Assembly: GCA_965204695.1 (NCBI GenBank)
Contig: OZ242007.1
Location: forward strand, 3,844,001 to 3,908,000
DNA length: 64,000 bases
Reading direction: 5' to 3'
Origin: JAHEKD01 sp965204695
GTDB lineage: Bacteria; Pseudomonadota; Gammaproteobacteria; Arenicellales; JAHEKD01
The notes below the pieces were generated by a model, which was not told the origin of the DNA, ran no database searches, and saw only the letters and a program-made list of their open reading frames with translations. Of the stretch, positions 25,724 through 35,250 are shown one piece after another. Numbering within the stretch: position 1 is the stretch's first letter; each line of letters opens with the position of its first letter. Position numbers and translations under genes: made by a program.

Positions 25724-26006
25724 CAGAATTTTTGAAATAGTTGGAGCACTTGGAGTAGGTGGATTGCTGTTGCGAAAGAAATGAGAAAAGATTTGCGGGA
25801 ATTAAAATGAAATTTCCAAATTTGTCATCTACAATTATTTCGTCGCTCCCACGGAGGCGGGAGCCCAGGTAAAATTAATATATCTGGATTCGCCTATTGG
25901 GCACACAGCTCGCCTGCGCGGGAATGACGCATTAGTAGGTGTACAAGTAGAAAATTCAGTAATATATGAAGAAAAATTATATGATTGAATTCTGCCTTCA
26001 AAAAGG
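25724..26006. other. Intergenic gap after hslU
   Basis: No complete gene is seen. A startless open stretch at 25722-25784 would encode a Gly/Leu-rich segment ending RKK. An inverted-repeat element occupies 25841-25930. The rest has no recognised feature. Confidence 0.5.
25841..25930. repeat. REP/MITE-like inverted repeat (family B)
   Basis: The left arm CGTCGCTCCCACGGAGGCG (25841 on) and right arm CGCCTGCGCGGGAATGACG (ending 25929) are imperfect complements, as are the inner GGGAGCCCAG and CTGGATTC. Elements with ends of this kind (GTCATTCCCGCGCAGGCGGG) are scattered in many proteobacterial genomes. Only one copy is seen in this window. Confidence 0.6.
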
Positions 26007-26879
26007 CTACTCAGTCTTATGCTCAAACCTACGTTCTCGTAAAAATGTATAAATACCACTAAGAACTATAATTGCAGCACCAGTGAGGGTTAGTAAATCT
26101 GGACGTTCATGAAAAACGACAACTCCAATAATGAGGGAAAACAACAAGCGAGAATATCGATAAGGGCTAACCACTGAAGCAGCACCTAAACGTAAAGATA
26201 AGACGATGCAATAATAGGCTGCGACGCCAAAGATCACAGCACCGAAAAAATAAGCTGCCTCTAATTGATTAATCGATATGAGTTGATCCGAACTGAAAAC
26301 CAGTGTAATCAACCCTGCTCCTATCAAAGATGCGAATGCTTGGAACGAAACTACCGAAGAGTGTACATCATCAGAGATTAGGCGCGTAATTAAATCTCGT
26401 ACAGTGATTCCAACAACAGAAATTAAGGCATAGATGACAGCAGGGTCATAACCGTCGAATCCCGGTCGGACAATTAATAATACTCCTAAAAACCCAATAG
26501 AAATTGCTAACCAGCGGCGCCATCCTACTTGTTCACCCATGAGTAAGGCTGCGCCCATGGTGATCACCAATGGGGTTGCTTGGAGAATTGCGGCTACTGT
26601 AGATAGTGGCGCGTTAGCAAGAGCAATAATAAAAAAAATGGCTGCGATTGCTTCAGCGATAATACGGACAATCGCTATCTGAGACCAGGCTTGTTTGGTA
26701 AAGATGTGATGACCTTTTGTATAAGCCATTAACATAAATACCGATGCGCTACCTATGCCGAGCATAATTAAAATTTGGGAAGTAGAGATTGTAGCAGCGA
26801 GTTTTTTGATGAATAAATCTTCCATGGTAAAGCCAGCCATGGAGACGATCATTAAAATGATGCCTTTACGATTATTCAT
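26007..26879 (-). CDS. EamA/DMT-family permease
   Basis: A 290-residue protein with ten predicted transmembrane helices in two EamA repeats; the first ends LLMGEQVGWRRWLAISIGFLGVLLIVRPG, the second ends FHERPDLLTLTGAAIIVLSGIYTFLRERR. Family members export or import small metabolites, but the substrate is unknown. It closely resembles the permease at 53926-54792, especially at the C-terminus, so the two are probably paralogues. Confidence 0.88.
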   Translation of the reverse strand: MNNRKGIILMIVSMAGFTMEDLFIKKLAATISTSQILIMLGIGSASVFMLMAYTKGHHIFTKQAWSQIAIVRIIAEAIAAIFFIIALANAPLSTVAAILQATPLVITMGAALLMGEQVGWRRWLAISIGFLGVLLIVRPGFDGYDPAVIYALISVVGITVRDLITRLISDDVHSSVVSFQAFASLIGAGLITLVFSSDQLISINQLEAAYFFGAVIFGVAAYYCIVLSLRLGAASVVSPYRYSRLLFSLIIGVVVFHERPDLLTLTGAAIIVLSGIYTFLRERRFEHKTE

Positions 26880-26898
26880 CCTTGAATCCGTGATGTGA

Positions 26899-27261
26899 TC
26901 AGCCAGAGTAACTATTTATCACTAAAACGACCTTGCCATCATCGTTGAGTTCAAAATATTCAGCTGTTTTACCGCCACGAGCATTTTTGTAGTACAGGGT
27001 AAAACCCATAACTGAGTAAAGTATTTGTTCTAGTTCGAAATGCAGGTTTGGGTAAGTTTCTAATCCAATTTTAAAATAATCTTGAAGTTCTTCTCGATCA
27101 GTAATCGTTCCGTCGGGCTTATTAAATCGTTCAACAATAAGCGGAGAAATAAATTCCAATTCAGTGGCGTAATGAGAAATAATTTGCTCCAGATTATGGT
27201 TGTTCCAAGATTCTATCCAGTGCTGGGCAAATTGCTCAATTTTATCTTTATCACTTTTCAT
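26899..27261 (-). CDS. NTF2-like (SnoaL-type) domain protein
   Basis: A 120-residue cytosolic protein fitting the NTF2-like cone fold: IEQFAQHWIESWNNHNLEQIISHYATELEFISPLI at the start, REELQDYFKIGLETYPNLHFELEQILYSVMGFTLYYKNARGGKTAEYFELNDDGKV toward the end. Such domains bind small ligands or act as isomerases. No catalytic assignment is possible. It overlaps the downstream end of the rarD-like gene by 4 nt, so the two are probably cotranscribed. Confidence 0.78.
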   Translation of the reverse strand: MKSDKDKIEQFAQHWIESWNNHNLEQIISHYATELEFISPLIVERFNKPDGTITDREELQDYFKIGLETYPNLHFELEQILYSVMGFTLYYKNARGGKTAEYFELNDDGKVVLVINSYSG

Positions 27262-28157
27262 TTAGATTTATTCCTCAATCGTCGTTGTCTGATGGTATCA
27301 AAACTAAAAATCAATAATCCGGTCCAGATGATGCAAAATGCAAAAAATTTGTTTTGATTAAAGGGCTCTGCAAGGACATAAATCGCAACCAGTAAATGTA
27401 GAGTTGGGACGATAAACTGCAATAACCCTACTGTGCTCAATCGTAACAATGGCAATGCTGATAGGAACAGCAACAATGGTAAACTAGTCACAATACCGGC
27501 CATTAGCAACAAACTGTCAGTCCAGTGATTTATTGCCAGAAAAGCATTCTGCTCACAAGCAAACAGATAGACCATAAATAACACGGCTAAAGGAGCCGCA
27601 ATGATAGTTTCCAAGGTTAAGCCTGCTAAAGCATCGACGCCATATTTCTTATGTATCAAACCATAAATCGCGAAAGTAATCGCTAACGACAAAGCAACCC
27701 AGGGAAATTGACCCACTTTGAATATCAGGAATAAAACACCAATAAAGGCAAATGATATAGCTATGATCTGATATTTATTTAGGCGTTCGCCTAAAAATAT
27801 CATGCCCATTAAAACACTTATCAACGGGTTAATAAAATAACCTAAACTTCCCTCAATGGCCATTTGGTTTCCAATAGCCCAAATAAAAATTAACCAATTG
27901 GTACTTAAAAACAGGCTACTGAATAAACAGGGGACTAAGGTACTGGCTGACTTTACTAATTGATGCCATTTTACTTTTGATTTAAATAAGTAGCTGATAC
28001 ACAGTAAGAGTACCATTGACCAAATAATCCGATGAGCAAGCACTTCTGGAGCCGATACATGGCGTACCAGGTAAAAATAAATCGGAAAAATTCCCCATAA
28101 AGAATAGCCGGCAAATGCCAACCAGAATCCTTTAGCGGTATCTATATTTGGGGCCAT
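27258..28157 (-). CDS. rarD: EamA-family transporter RarD
   Basis: A 299-residue ten-helix permease of the RarD branch: KGFWLAFAGYSLWGIFPIYFYLVRHVSAPEVLAHRIIWS at the N-terminus, FIWAIGNQMAIEGSLGYFINPLISVLMGMIFLGERL in the middle and SLPLLLFLSALPLLRLSTVGLLQFIVPTLHLLVAIYVLAEPF near the C-terminus. RarD has been linked to chloramphenicol sensitivity, but its substrate is not known. It is the first gene of a minus-strand run with the NTF2-like gene. Confidence 0.88.
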   Translation of the reverse strand: MAPNIDTAKGFWLAFAGYSLWGIFPIYFYLVRHVSAPEVLAHRIIWSMVLLLCISYLFKSKVKWHQLVKSASTLVPCLFSSLFLSTNWLIFIWAIGNQMAIEGSLGYFINPLISVLMGMIFLGERLNKYQIIAISFAFIGVLFLIFKVGQFPWVALSLAITFAIYGLIHKKYGVDALAGLTLETIIAAPLAVLFMVYLFACEQNAFLAINHWTDSLLLMAGIVTSLPLLLFLSALPLLRLSTVGLLQFIVPTLHLLVAIYVLAEPFNQNKFFAFCIIWTGLLIFSFDTIRQRRLRNKSK

Positions 28158-28320
28158 TAGATTAGAAAATGATTATCAATTGTGGCGGATCATCTCACTA
28201 TTACAAGCCAATAACCAGCCTTATTATCCATGCTGATGATTAAAGTTTAGTTATTGGTGAAAAGCTTGAACCAGTAGTCAGCGACACTTACAATCAGAGC
28301 AACGAAAAAGACTTGACCCG

Positions 28321-29109
28321 ATGAAAGTAGACGCTGTTATAGATTATATTGTTGGTTGGTTAAATGATTATGCCGAACGAGCGGGTACTCGTGGTTTCGT
28401 AGTTGGCGTATCGGGCGGAATTGATTCAGCAGTGACTTCAACCCTGGTGGCGAGAACGGGTAGGCCGGTTACTTGCCTGGAAATGCCTATTTATCAGGCT
28501 CAAAATCAAGTTTCACGGGCGCTTAATCACATCGAATTTCTTCAAGGAAAATACTCGAATGTTAGTATGCAAAGCGTTGAATTAACAGGTGTTTTCGATT
28601 CATTGCTTGAAACCTTACCTAGCGTTGCAGATGAAGATAGCCGATTTTTGACTTTGGCCAATACGCGTTCGCGTTTAAGAATGCTGACGCTTTATTATTT
28701 CGCTGGCCTGAATAACGATCTAGTGACAGGCACAGGTAATAAAGTTGAGGATTTTGGAGTCGGGTTTTATACCAAATACGGTGATGGCGGTGTGGATTTA
28801 AGTCCAATCGCGGATTTAATGAAGTCTGAGGTTTATGCCCTGGGCGCGGCATTGGGCGTGAGTAACGAAATCATGCAAGCATCGCCAACTGATGGGCTTT
28901 GGGGAGATGATCGCACTGACGAAGATCAAATCGGCGCCAGCTATCCAGAGCTTGAATGGGCAATGGCTTATATAGAAGCCGAAACCTCGTCGGTTTTGAC
29001 GGATCGTCAAGCGCAAGTACTGGATATCTATAAACGTTTTCACAAGGCAAATAAGCATAAGATGGAGCCGATTCCGGTTTGTGAGGTTCCGACTGCGCTT
29101 AGAAAGTAA
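28321..29109 (+). CDS. nadE: NAD(+) synthase NadE (ammonia type)
   Basis: A 262-residue protein with the PP-loop SGGIDS at 31-36, LANTRSRLRMLTLYYFAG, the GTGNKVEDFGVGFYTKYGDGGVDLSPIADLMKSEVY substrate region and SPTDGLWGDDRTDEDQIG. It adenylates and amidates nicotinic acid adenine dinucleotide to NAD. There is no glutaminase domain, so ammonia is the likely nitrogen donor. The stop is followed directly by repeat family A copy 3. Confidence 0.95.
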   Translation: MKVDAVIDYIVGWLNDYAERAGTRGFVVGVSGGIDSAVTSTLVARTGRPVTCLEMPIYQAQNQVSRALNHIEFLQGKYSNVSMQSVELTGVFDSLLETLPSVADEDSRFLTLANTRSRLRMLTLYYFAGLNNDLVTGTGNKVEDFGVGFYTKYGDGGVDLSPIADLMKSEVYALGAALGVSNEIMQASPTDGLWGDDRTDEDQIGASYPELEWAMAYIEAETSSVLTDRQAQVLDIYKRFHKANKHKMEPIPVCEVPTALRK

Positions 29110-29224
29110 ATACCCCCTCTAACTCCCCCTGAAAGGAGGAGAATATTAGGTTGTTCCTTCTAGCTCTCTGTAAAGGAGAGAATATTATTCCTCCCCTTGA
29201 GGGAAGGTTAGGAGGGGTGGTAAA
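29110..29224. repeat. Family A inverted-repeat element (copy 3) between nadE and ttcA
   Basis: The element begins ATACCCCCTCTAACTCCCCC and ends GGAAGGTTAGGAGGGGTGG, in the same orientation as copy 2. Internal AGGAGGAGAATATTA and AGGAGAGAATATTATTC look like a direct duplication. It starts on the base after the nadE stop and lies between two convergent genes, where its symmetry could also act in transcription termination. Confidence 0.7.
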
Positions 29225-29236
29225 TTAAACAAAAAC

Positions 29237-30115
29237 TCAAGTGCTCTGGTTAACCACCAACTTCAGTTGTTCTGATTCCTCTTTACTGTCCGGCAACCAT
29301 TTAGACGGTTTTTTGTTGTTATCTATACCTAAATTAACAAAGTCGAACAATTCACGGTCAGCTAATTGGGAAGGAGCTACATTCTTCAGGCTGGCAAAGA
29401 TCGAATCAATTCGACCTGGGAATTGGGCTTCCCACTCATGTAGCATCTTTTTGATTTTTTTACGTTGTAAATTTTCCTGGGAACCGCACAGATTACAGGG
29501 AATAATCGGAAACTTCATCACCACTGCATATTTAGCAATATCTTTCTCGCTGCAATAGGCCAGTGGTCGAATAACCATGTTTTTGCCGTCATCGCTGAGT
29601 AATTTTGGTGGCATGGCACTGAGTTTGCCACCATGAAACATGTTCAGAAATAAAGTCTCAATAATGTCATCGCGATGGTGCCCTAATGCTATTTTATTGA
29701 AACCGTGTTGTTCAGCAAATCCATATAAGGTTCCACGACGCAGGCGTGAACATAAGCTGCACATGGTTTTGCCTTCTGGAATCACAGATTTCACGACACT
29801 ATAAGTGTCTCGTTCGATTATTTGATAATTGACACCGATTTCTGACAGGTACTCAGGAAGAATATGCTCTGGAAAATCAGGTTGCTTTTGATCCATATTA
29901 ACCGCAGTAAGCTCGAAATCAACTGGAGCATTGTGTTTAAGTGCAATTAGAATATCCAGCATAGTATAAGAATCTTTGCCTCCGGATAGACATACCATGA
30001 TCTTGTCGCCATCTTCAATCATATTGAAGTCTTCAATCGCACGGCCAACATTGCGGCGCAAGCGTTTGCGTAACTTATTGAACGACACACTGTTTTTACT
30101 GATAACTGAATTCAT
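29237..30115 (-). CDS. ttcA: tRNA 2-thiocytidine biosynthesis protein TtcA
   Basis: A 292-residue PP-loop ATPase with SGGKDS at 44-49 and the two CxxC motifs of TtcA, C119/C122 (CSLC) and C207/C210 (CNLC), which with the PP-loop hold a [4Fe-4S] cluster. The conserved LGHHRDDIIETLFLNMFHGG segment is present. It makes 2-thiocytidine at tRNA position 32. It is divergent from the AsmA-like gene. Confidence 0.96.
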   Translation of the reverse strand: MNSVISKNSVSFNKLRKRLRRNVGRAIEDFNMIEDGDKIMVCLSGGKDSYTMLDILIALKHNAPVDFELTAVNMDQKQPDFPEHILPEYLSEIGVNYQIIERDTYSVVKSVIPEGKTMCSLCSRLRRGTLYGFAEQHGFNKIALGHHRDDIIETLFLNMFHGGKLSAMPPKLLSDDGKNMVIRPLAYCSEKDIAKYAVVMKFPIIPCNLCGSQENLQRKKIKKMLHEWEAQFPGRIDSIFASLKNVAPSQLADRELFDFVNLGIDNNKKPSKWLPDSKEESEQLKLVVNQST

Positions 30116-30187
30116 TCACTGCTAAGTTTAATAATGAGATAATATGCGCCATTTTAAATCTAACCGGGGCCAAAATAACAGCGACAA

Positions 30188-33100
30188 ATGAGGGTATTAC
30201 TGAAAATACTTTTAGGCCTATTCATCTTTTTGAGTCTCATCTGTGCGGTGATTGTATTTTTGCCTGACCAGCAATATCAATCATTAACCAAAAAAGTTGT
30301 CGAATATGCAACGGATCGTGAATTCGAACTCACTGGACTAAAAACCACTCGTAACCTCGATCTGACACTGCAGATCGAGTCGGCTCAGTTAGCCAACCCG
30401 AACTGGGCTGATGAACCGAAAATGATCGAAGCAGAAAATTTATTTTTATCTGTTGATTTACGCCAACTACTAAAAGGTAAATTGCAAGTTCATGATTTAT
30501 CAGCGGATTTGTTAAATATTGATTTAGTTAAAAATACAGATGGTCTAAGTAATTGGTATTTTGAGAAGCTCAAACCCAATCCGGACAAGAAATTTGATCT
30601 TAAGCAATTAGCTCGACTGACTTTAACTAAATTCGATCTGGAAAACGCCAGAATTGAATATCTAGACCAACAAAAAAGACTCAAATACCGACTCGAATTA
30701 CCAACCCTAGAGCTGGTTCAAACTGAACAATCAGACTCTCAAGTAATCTCTGCACAAGGGCTATTTAATGACTTGCCGTTTTCGGTTAATGGTGAAGCAG
30801 GATCAATACAGACAATCGCCACCCAAAAATCATTGCCATTTAATTTGCAGACTGTTTTGAATGAGTCAAAAGTGAATCTAAACGGCTTATTAGAGCGCTC
30901 AAATAATTCTTTTTTGTTAGATACCAATGTTGCGGCACAAACCGAGAGTTTGGCTGATTTGTCAGTGTTAATGCCCAGGGAATTACCAGAAATTGGCCCA
31001 ATTAAAGTTGCTGCAGATGTTTCAGGCGATTTGAAGTCGATTACAAAACAAGGAATAAATATTACCAATCTTGATGTCAAAGTCGATGACCCAACAATTA
31101 AGCTTGATATAAATGGTGAACTTTCTGGACTGGCTGCCAAAAACAAGGGCGAAGTTGATATTGATCTAGATATCACTGATTTAACCAAAATATTACAATT
31201 GGTAGGGCTGAATAAGCAACTGCCCGGCACATTGAAACTAAAAGCAGCTGCCAGCGGTGAAGGAGAGAATTTTGGCCTTGAAATTAAACAGGCAATATTG
31301 GATTCGGAGTTATTACATGCAGAAGTTACTGGAAATATAAGAGATTTGCTTAATGGTGCTCAGACGCAAGTCGATATAAAAGCTGATGCGCCGAATTTAG
31401 ATATTGTCACTCAACTATTTGATCTGAAAATGCCACCACAATGGGGGCCGATAAATGCGACTGCAAAATTGGTAGGTAAGAATAAGCAGTATTCAATTGA
31501 AAATATTGTCGCTGAATTAATGGGCAAGTCTAAGGCCAAGGTCTCTGGGCGAATCGATAAATTAATCGGCTTTGATGGTATGCAGCTTGATGCACAGGCC
31601 ACTTTATCCACATTAGCAGAAATTTCAGCATTTACACCACAGCCGCTACCCGACATGGGTCCCATGACGGCTACTGGAAAAATAACCTGGCAAGATGGCA
31701 AATTGTCTTTGGTAGATGCAATAGCAAATTATAGCGGCCAGTATGGCGAGGCAGATGTCACTGGTAGTATTGGTGATTTAATTAAATTCGATATTGTCAG
31801 ACTTAAAGCCGATGCAAGCGTTCCAGATCTGTCGGTTGCGGAAGCTTTTTCTGGTATAAAAATGCCTGCTTTTAAATCAATCAGCGCTAGTGCTGATTTA
31901 GTGAGTCCCACAGCTCTGGATTTGTCAGCTAAAAATCTAACTGCTAGCTATGATCATAATGGATTGACTATGAACGTGCAGGGTTCGATTGATTCCATGA
32001 TTAAAAAACGTGCTGAGCTTAATTTAGATGTCAATGCAGATTTGAATACATTGGCATCGTTAAGTTCTATTCTAGAAATTAAATTGCCTGATATCGGACC
32101 ATTATCTGCCGCGGGCAAAATCGTTGGGGCGACAAGAAATATCCAGGTTAATTCAATCGAAGCCAGAGTTAGGGATCAAGTATTAAGTGGAAAATTAACA
32201 GGTGATTTGGGCAGGGTGATTGATCTTAAAGATATAAATTTACATGCAGATTTAAACACGCCGTCAGTACAGCTATTATTAAACCGTTTTGACATTAAGT
32301 CTAATATTAAAAGACCGGCGAGTGTTAATAGTCGCCTGAGTTACGATGAAGGTGTGCTGCATCTCAAAGAAGCGGAACTGGATTTAGCAGGTGGTAAAAT
32401 AATAGGTGATTTATCAATGCTTAATTACTTTGATAAATCTAAGCGTCGGAAATTAGTTGGCCATGTCAATGTAATGAACTTTGACTTGTTAGAAGCTCGC
32501 AAGTTAAAAAAGCCAGAAAAGAAGAAAAAAAAGAAAACAGTAATTCTTAACCCAAAACGCTCTGACTCGACGGACATAGCCTCAGTTGAAGAAATTGATG
32601 TAAAAAATGGTATTAGAAGCCAAACTCAATCTACTGCAGCTGCTAATGGAAAATTTTTGCCGAATGATCCCCTGCCATTTCATCTTATTCGTGAAAATGA
32701 TTTAGACTTAAAACTAAAAATCGGTCGTTTAAGGGCGAATGTTTTTGACTTTGAAAATTCGACGGTAGACGTTAAGTCTAACAATGGTGTTTTCCAATTT
32801 GGACCATTTGACGGCACTTTGGGAGGAGGTCATGCCTTATTGCAACTGGATGTTAACGCTAAAGCGACACCTGCGTTGACGTCTTTTAATGCTCGGATTG
32901 ATAGATTTGATATGGCCAAGGCAGGTGCATTTCGTGATTCTGAAACTATCGAAAGTTCGGGAGATGCCTTTGCTAGCCTAGTCGTGAGTGGTTATGGTGA
33001 GTCTATTGCTTCAGTATTAGGTAATGCTAATGGCGGTGGTCTGTTGTATTTTGAGGACATGTTACTCAAAAGAGGTACGATTGATTTATTTACTACAGAT

Positions 33101-33547
33101 TTGTTCCGTAAGACTTTAAATGCCATTAATCCATTTAGGAAAAAGGAAAAGGATACTCAAATCGAGTGTGCGGCATTTGCATTTAATATTGAAGATGGAC
33201 TATTTACTACTCCTTATGGTGTGGCAGCAGAAGCTAAAGACTACTCTATGACAGGTAGTGGCCAAGTTAACTTTAAACAAGAAACTGTTGATCTGGAATT
33301 TAAAACCAAAGTCAAAAAACTTTTAGCCATAAACCCTCTGGAAAAATTGACTGGCTTGGTGAAGGTCAAGGGACAGTTAGTTGACCCGCAAGTGACTTTA
33401 AACCCCAAAGGTATTTTTGAAATTGGTGCGACAATAGGTGCGGCGTTAGCAACTGGCGGTTTGTCGCTACTAGCGCAGGATCAATATGAAAAAATGCAGG
33501 CTAAATCCGAGCTTTGTGCTAAAGCATTAGGGCCCGCAGCGCGTTAG
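30188..33547 (+). CDS. AsmA family protein
   Basis: A very large 1119-residue protein with one N-terminal membrane anchor (VLLKILLGLFIFLSLICAVIVFL). It is followed by long repetitive beta-rich AsmA/TamB-type sequence, with repeats of the ADxxxLxxLS, LPxIGPxxAxxxI kind near residues 255, 405, 490 and 635. A lysine-rich linker lies near 775-790. The C-terminal AsmA_2-type domain is KAGAFRDSETIESSGDAFASLVVSGYGESIASVLGNANGGG onward. Such proteins span the periplasm and are implicated in lipid transport to, or assembly of, the outer membrane. A 107-residue membrane protein follows 3 bp later. Confidence 0.88.
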   Translation: MRVLLKILLGLFIFLSLICAVIVFLPDQQYQSLTKKVVEYATDREFELTGLKTTRNLDLTLQIESAQLANPNWADEPKMIEAENLFLSVDLRQLLKGKLQVHDLSADLLNIDLVKNTDGLSNWYFEKLKPNPDKKFDLKQLARLTLTKFDLENARIEYLDQQKRLKYRLELPTLELVQTEQSDSQVISAQGLFNDLPFSVNGEAGSIQTIATQKSLPFNLQTVLNESKVNLNGLLERSNNSFLLDTNVAAQTESLADLSVLMPRELPEIGPIKVAADVSGDLKSITKQGINITNLDVKVDDPTIKLDINGELSGLAAKNKGEVDIDLDITDLTKILQLVGLNKQLPGTLKLKAAASGEGENFGLEIKQAILDSELLHAEVTGNIRDLLNGAQTQVDIKADAPNLDIVTQLFDLKMPPQWGPINATAKLVGKNKQYSIENIVAELMGKSKAKVSGRIDKLIGFDGMQLDAQATLSTLAEISAFTPQPLPDMGPMTATGKITWQDGKLSLVDAIANYSGQYGEADVTGSIGDLIKFDIVRLKADASVPDLSVAEAFSGIKMPAFKSISASADLVSPTALDLSAKNLTASYDHNGLTMNVQGSIDSMIKKRAELNLDVNADLNTLASLSSILEIKLPDIGPLSAAGKIVGATRNIQVNSIEARVRDQVLSGKLTGDLGRVIDLKDINLHADLNTPSVQLLLNRFDIKSNIKRPASVNSRLSYDEGVLHLKEAELDLAGGKIIGDLSMLNYFDKSKRRKLVGHVNVMNFDLLEARKLKKPEKKKKKKTVILNPKRSDSTDIASVEEIDVKNGIRSQTQSTAAANGKFLPNDPLPFHLIRENDLDLKLKIGRLRANVFDFENSTVDVKSNNGVFQFGPFDGTLGGGHALLQLDVNAKATPALTSFNARIDRFDMAKAGAFRDSETIESSGDAFASLVVSGYGESIASVLGNANGGGLLYFEDMLLKRGTIDLFTTDLFRKTLNAINPFRKKEKDTQIECAAFAFNIEDGLFTTPYGVAAEAKDYSMTGSGQVNFKQETVDLEFKTKVKKLLAINPLEKLTGLVKVKGQLVDPQVTLNPKGIFEIGATIGAALATGGLSLLAQDQYEKMQAKSELCAKALGPAAR

Positions 33548-33550
33548 GCA

Positions 33551-33874
33551 ATGTTGACATTTCTTAAGTCTCTGGGTCCATTACGCTTGGTTTTATTACT
33601 TTCGGTTGTAATTTTAATTTTAGCAGCGCCGTTTGTTGGAGAAAAAACGGTAACCCATGGCTGGCAAATGATGACCACCGTTATTTTCCCAGTTATGGTT
33701 CCCATGTATTTTTTTATTTTGCCACTGGATATGACGATGTGTGGAATTCTAATGCAGGATAAACCGAAATCTATTCGTGCTAACTATAAACGTATTATCT
33801 GGTTTGAATTAGGTTTGCTAGTAATGCTATTACTAGCCTGGCTGCCTTTTGTCTATCGTTTGGTCGGAAATTAA
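33551..33874 (+). CDS. Small membrane protein, function unknown
   Basis: A 107-residue protein with three hydrophobic segments (about 12-28, 40-62 and 84-104) and a short cytosolic loop (LMQDKPKSIRANYKRI). I do not recognise the family. It begins 3 bp after the AsmA-like gene, so cotranscription is likely, and it overlaps the convergent GTPase gene by 4 nt at the stops. Confidence 0.7.
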   Translation: MLTFLKSLGPLRLVLLLSVVILILAAPFVGEKTVTHGWQMMTTVIFPVMVPMYFFILPLDMTMCGILMQDKPKSIRANYKRIIWFELGLLVMLLLAWLPFVYRLVGN

Positions 33875-35250
33875 TTTCCCATACAGCGAAGAATCAATTG
33901 TGTCAGTTTGTCCAAGTCATTTGAATCAGTATCGCTTTTACGAATTTCGCTAAAGCAAGTTTCCAGGTTTTTTCTTAAATCCGGGTCAATAGTGCTGGCT
34001 CCGGTTCGTCCTTCGTGATCCTCAATCATTAACTCGCCCCGCATAGCGTGAGTGCGATTTTCAATCAACTGATGATGGAATAATGCTCTACCCAATAAAA
34101 CATAAGGAAAGTTGCGATTTTTCATCGGCCCTATCTGTAAAGCGTGTCCACCAAGTGGCATGCCAAGAATATCAAAGTTGGCAAGCTTATCGTATGAAAT
34201 TAAGGCACCAACACCGCCAATTAAAGCGCCAATTCCGGCCCCAAGTAATAACGAGGTGCCTCCTACTGCCACATCAACAACCGCGCCCATGGCTGCGCCC
34301 CCGGCTAATCCGGTCATTAATAGTTCTTGTTGAGACAGCCCGAAGATAGACCAGGTTTGTTCGGAAAACAAATTATCGTCGAGCAATTTGAAGTTTACTT
34401 CGTTACGATCGATATGGTGATAATGATAAATCCTCTCAATCGTTTTACGACAGCGTTGTTCTTTGGCTTTTAACTCCTCGAAATAATCTTGTTTTAGCCG
34501 TGGTTTAAATTTCTCCTCGTCTTCACCTTCTGCTAGCTTTTTAGATAAAGTCAAATTAATGCTTTGACTGATCGTTTCAGCAATCAAGCGAGCGCTCTGT
34601 TCGGCGCGACCCTGACGATCCTTGCTAATGAAACTAACCGCTTTTTCTAATGGTTGGCGCCATTGTTCATTGAGTTGCCCAAATGCCCGTAGCAGTTCAA
34701 TATGTTTTTCAAACTCGGCATTAACAGCATTGAATACTCTGACGATTTGAAAAAATTGTGACAACGCCCTTTGCCATTGTTCAGAGTAATCGGCTTCACC
34801 AATCATATTAATTAATGCCATACATGGTTGGCCAGTCCAGCGCAGGATTTCCATTTCAGCTTCGAATTCACTGCCATAGGGTTTGGAGCCGTCGACAACA
34901 TACAAAATCCCAGCACCATCCAAGATGGGGCTTAATAGCTGGCATTCATCAAAAAACTGGTCAGTATTCTTGAATGTTTCAACGAATTGCCTGACCACAT
35001 CAGCACGTTTGTGGATATCGGTTTCATGTTCCTTCATCCACTTAAGTACTTTGTGAGCACGTTGAAATCCAGGTGTGTCGATTAATGTGTATAACACCTC
35101 ACCATCTACTTTCATGGGAAAAGTCCGAGCTTCAACAGTGGTGCCTGGGAGGGTAGAAATTCTGACTGAATCATCTTGTGCCAGTGTGGCAACCAAAGAG
35201 CTTTTTCCCTTGTTAGGATGACCGACAACCGCAAACGCAGGCGTAATCAT
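33871..35250 (-). CDS. DUF3482-type GTPase
   Basis: A 459-residue protein with an Era/TrmE-like GTPase domain: P-loop GHPNKGKS at 10-17, switch I TLPGTTVEA at 33-41, G3 DTPGF at 58-62. A clear NKxD is not seen; LINMIGEADYSEQW may hold the G4 region. After a helical section, a glycine-rich hydrophobic hairpin (GLAGGAAMGAVVDVAVGG, LLLGAGIGALIGGVGAL) suggests membrane insertion, as in the DUF3482 family. Function is unknown. Its start overlaps the upstream DUF2868 gene by 4 nt, and the two form a recurrent pair. Confidence 0.82.
   Translation of the reverse strand: MITPAFAVVGHPNKGKSSLVATLAQDDSVRISTLPGTTVEARTFPMKVDGEVLYTLIDTPGFQRAHKVLKWMKEHETDIHKRADVVRQFVETFKNTDQFFDECQLLSPILDGAGILYVVDGSKPYGSEFEAEMEILRWTGQPCMALINMIGEADYSEQWQRALSQFFQIVRVFNAVNAEFEKHIELLRAFGQLNEQWRQPLEKAVSFISKDRQGRAEQSARLIAETISQSINLTLSKKLAEGEDEEKFKPRLKQDYFEELKAKEQRCRKTIERIYHYHHIDRNEVNFKLLDDNLFSEQTWSIFGLSQQELLMTGLAGGAAMGAVVDVAVGGTSLLLGAGIGALIGGVGALISYDKLANFDILGMPLGGHALQIGPMKNRNFPYVLLGRALFHHQLIENRTHAMRGELMIEDHEGRTGASTIDPDLRKNLETCFSEIRKSDTDSNDLDKLTQLILRCMGN

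Noticed and set aside
25722..25784. Open stretch encoding a Gly/Leu-rich tail ending RKK, resembling a PEP-CTERM-type C-terminus
   Set aside because: No start codon lies in frame after the hslU stop and there is no upstream domain; most likely chance or a tiny remnant.
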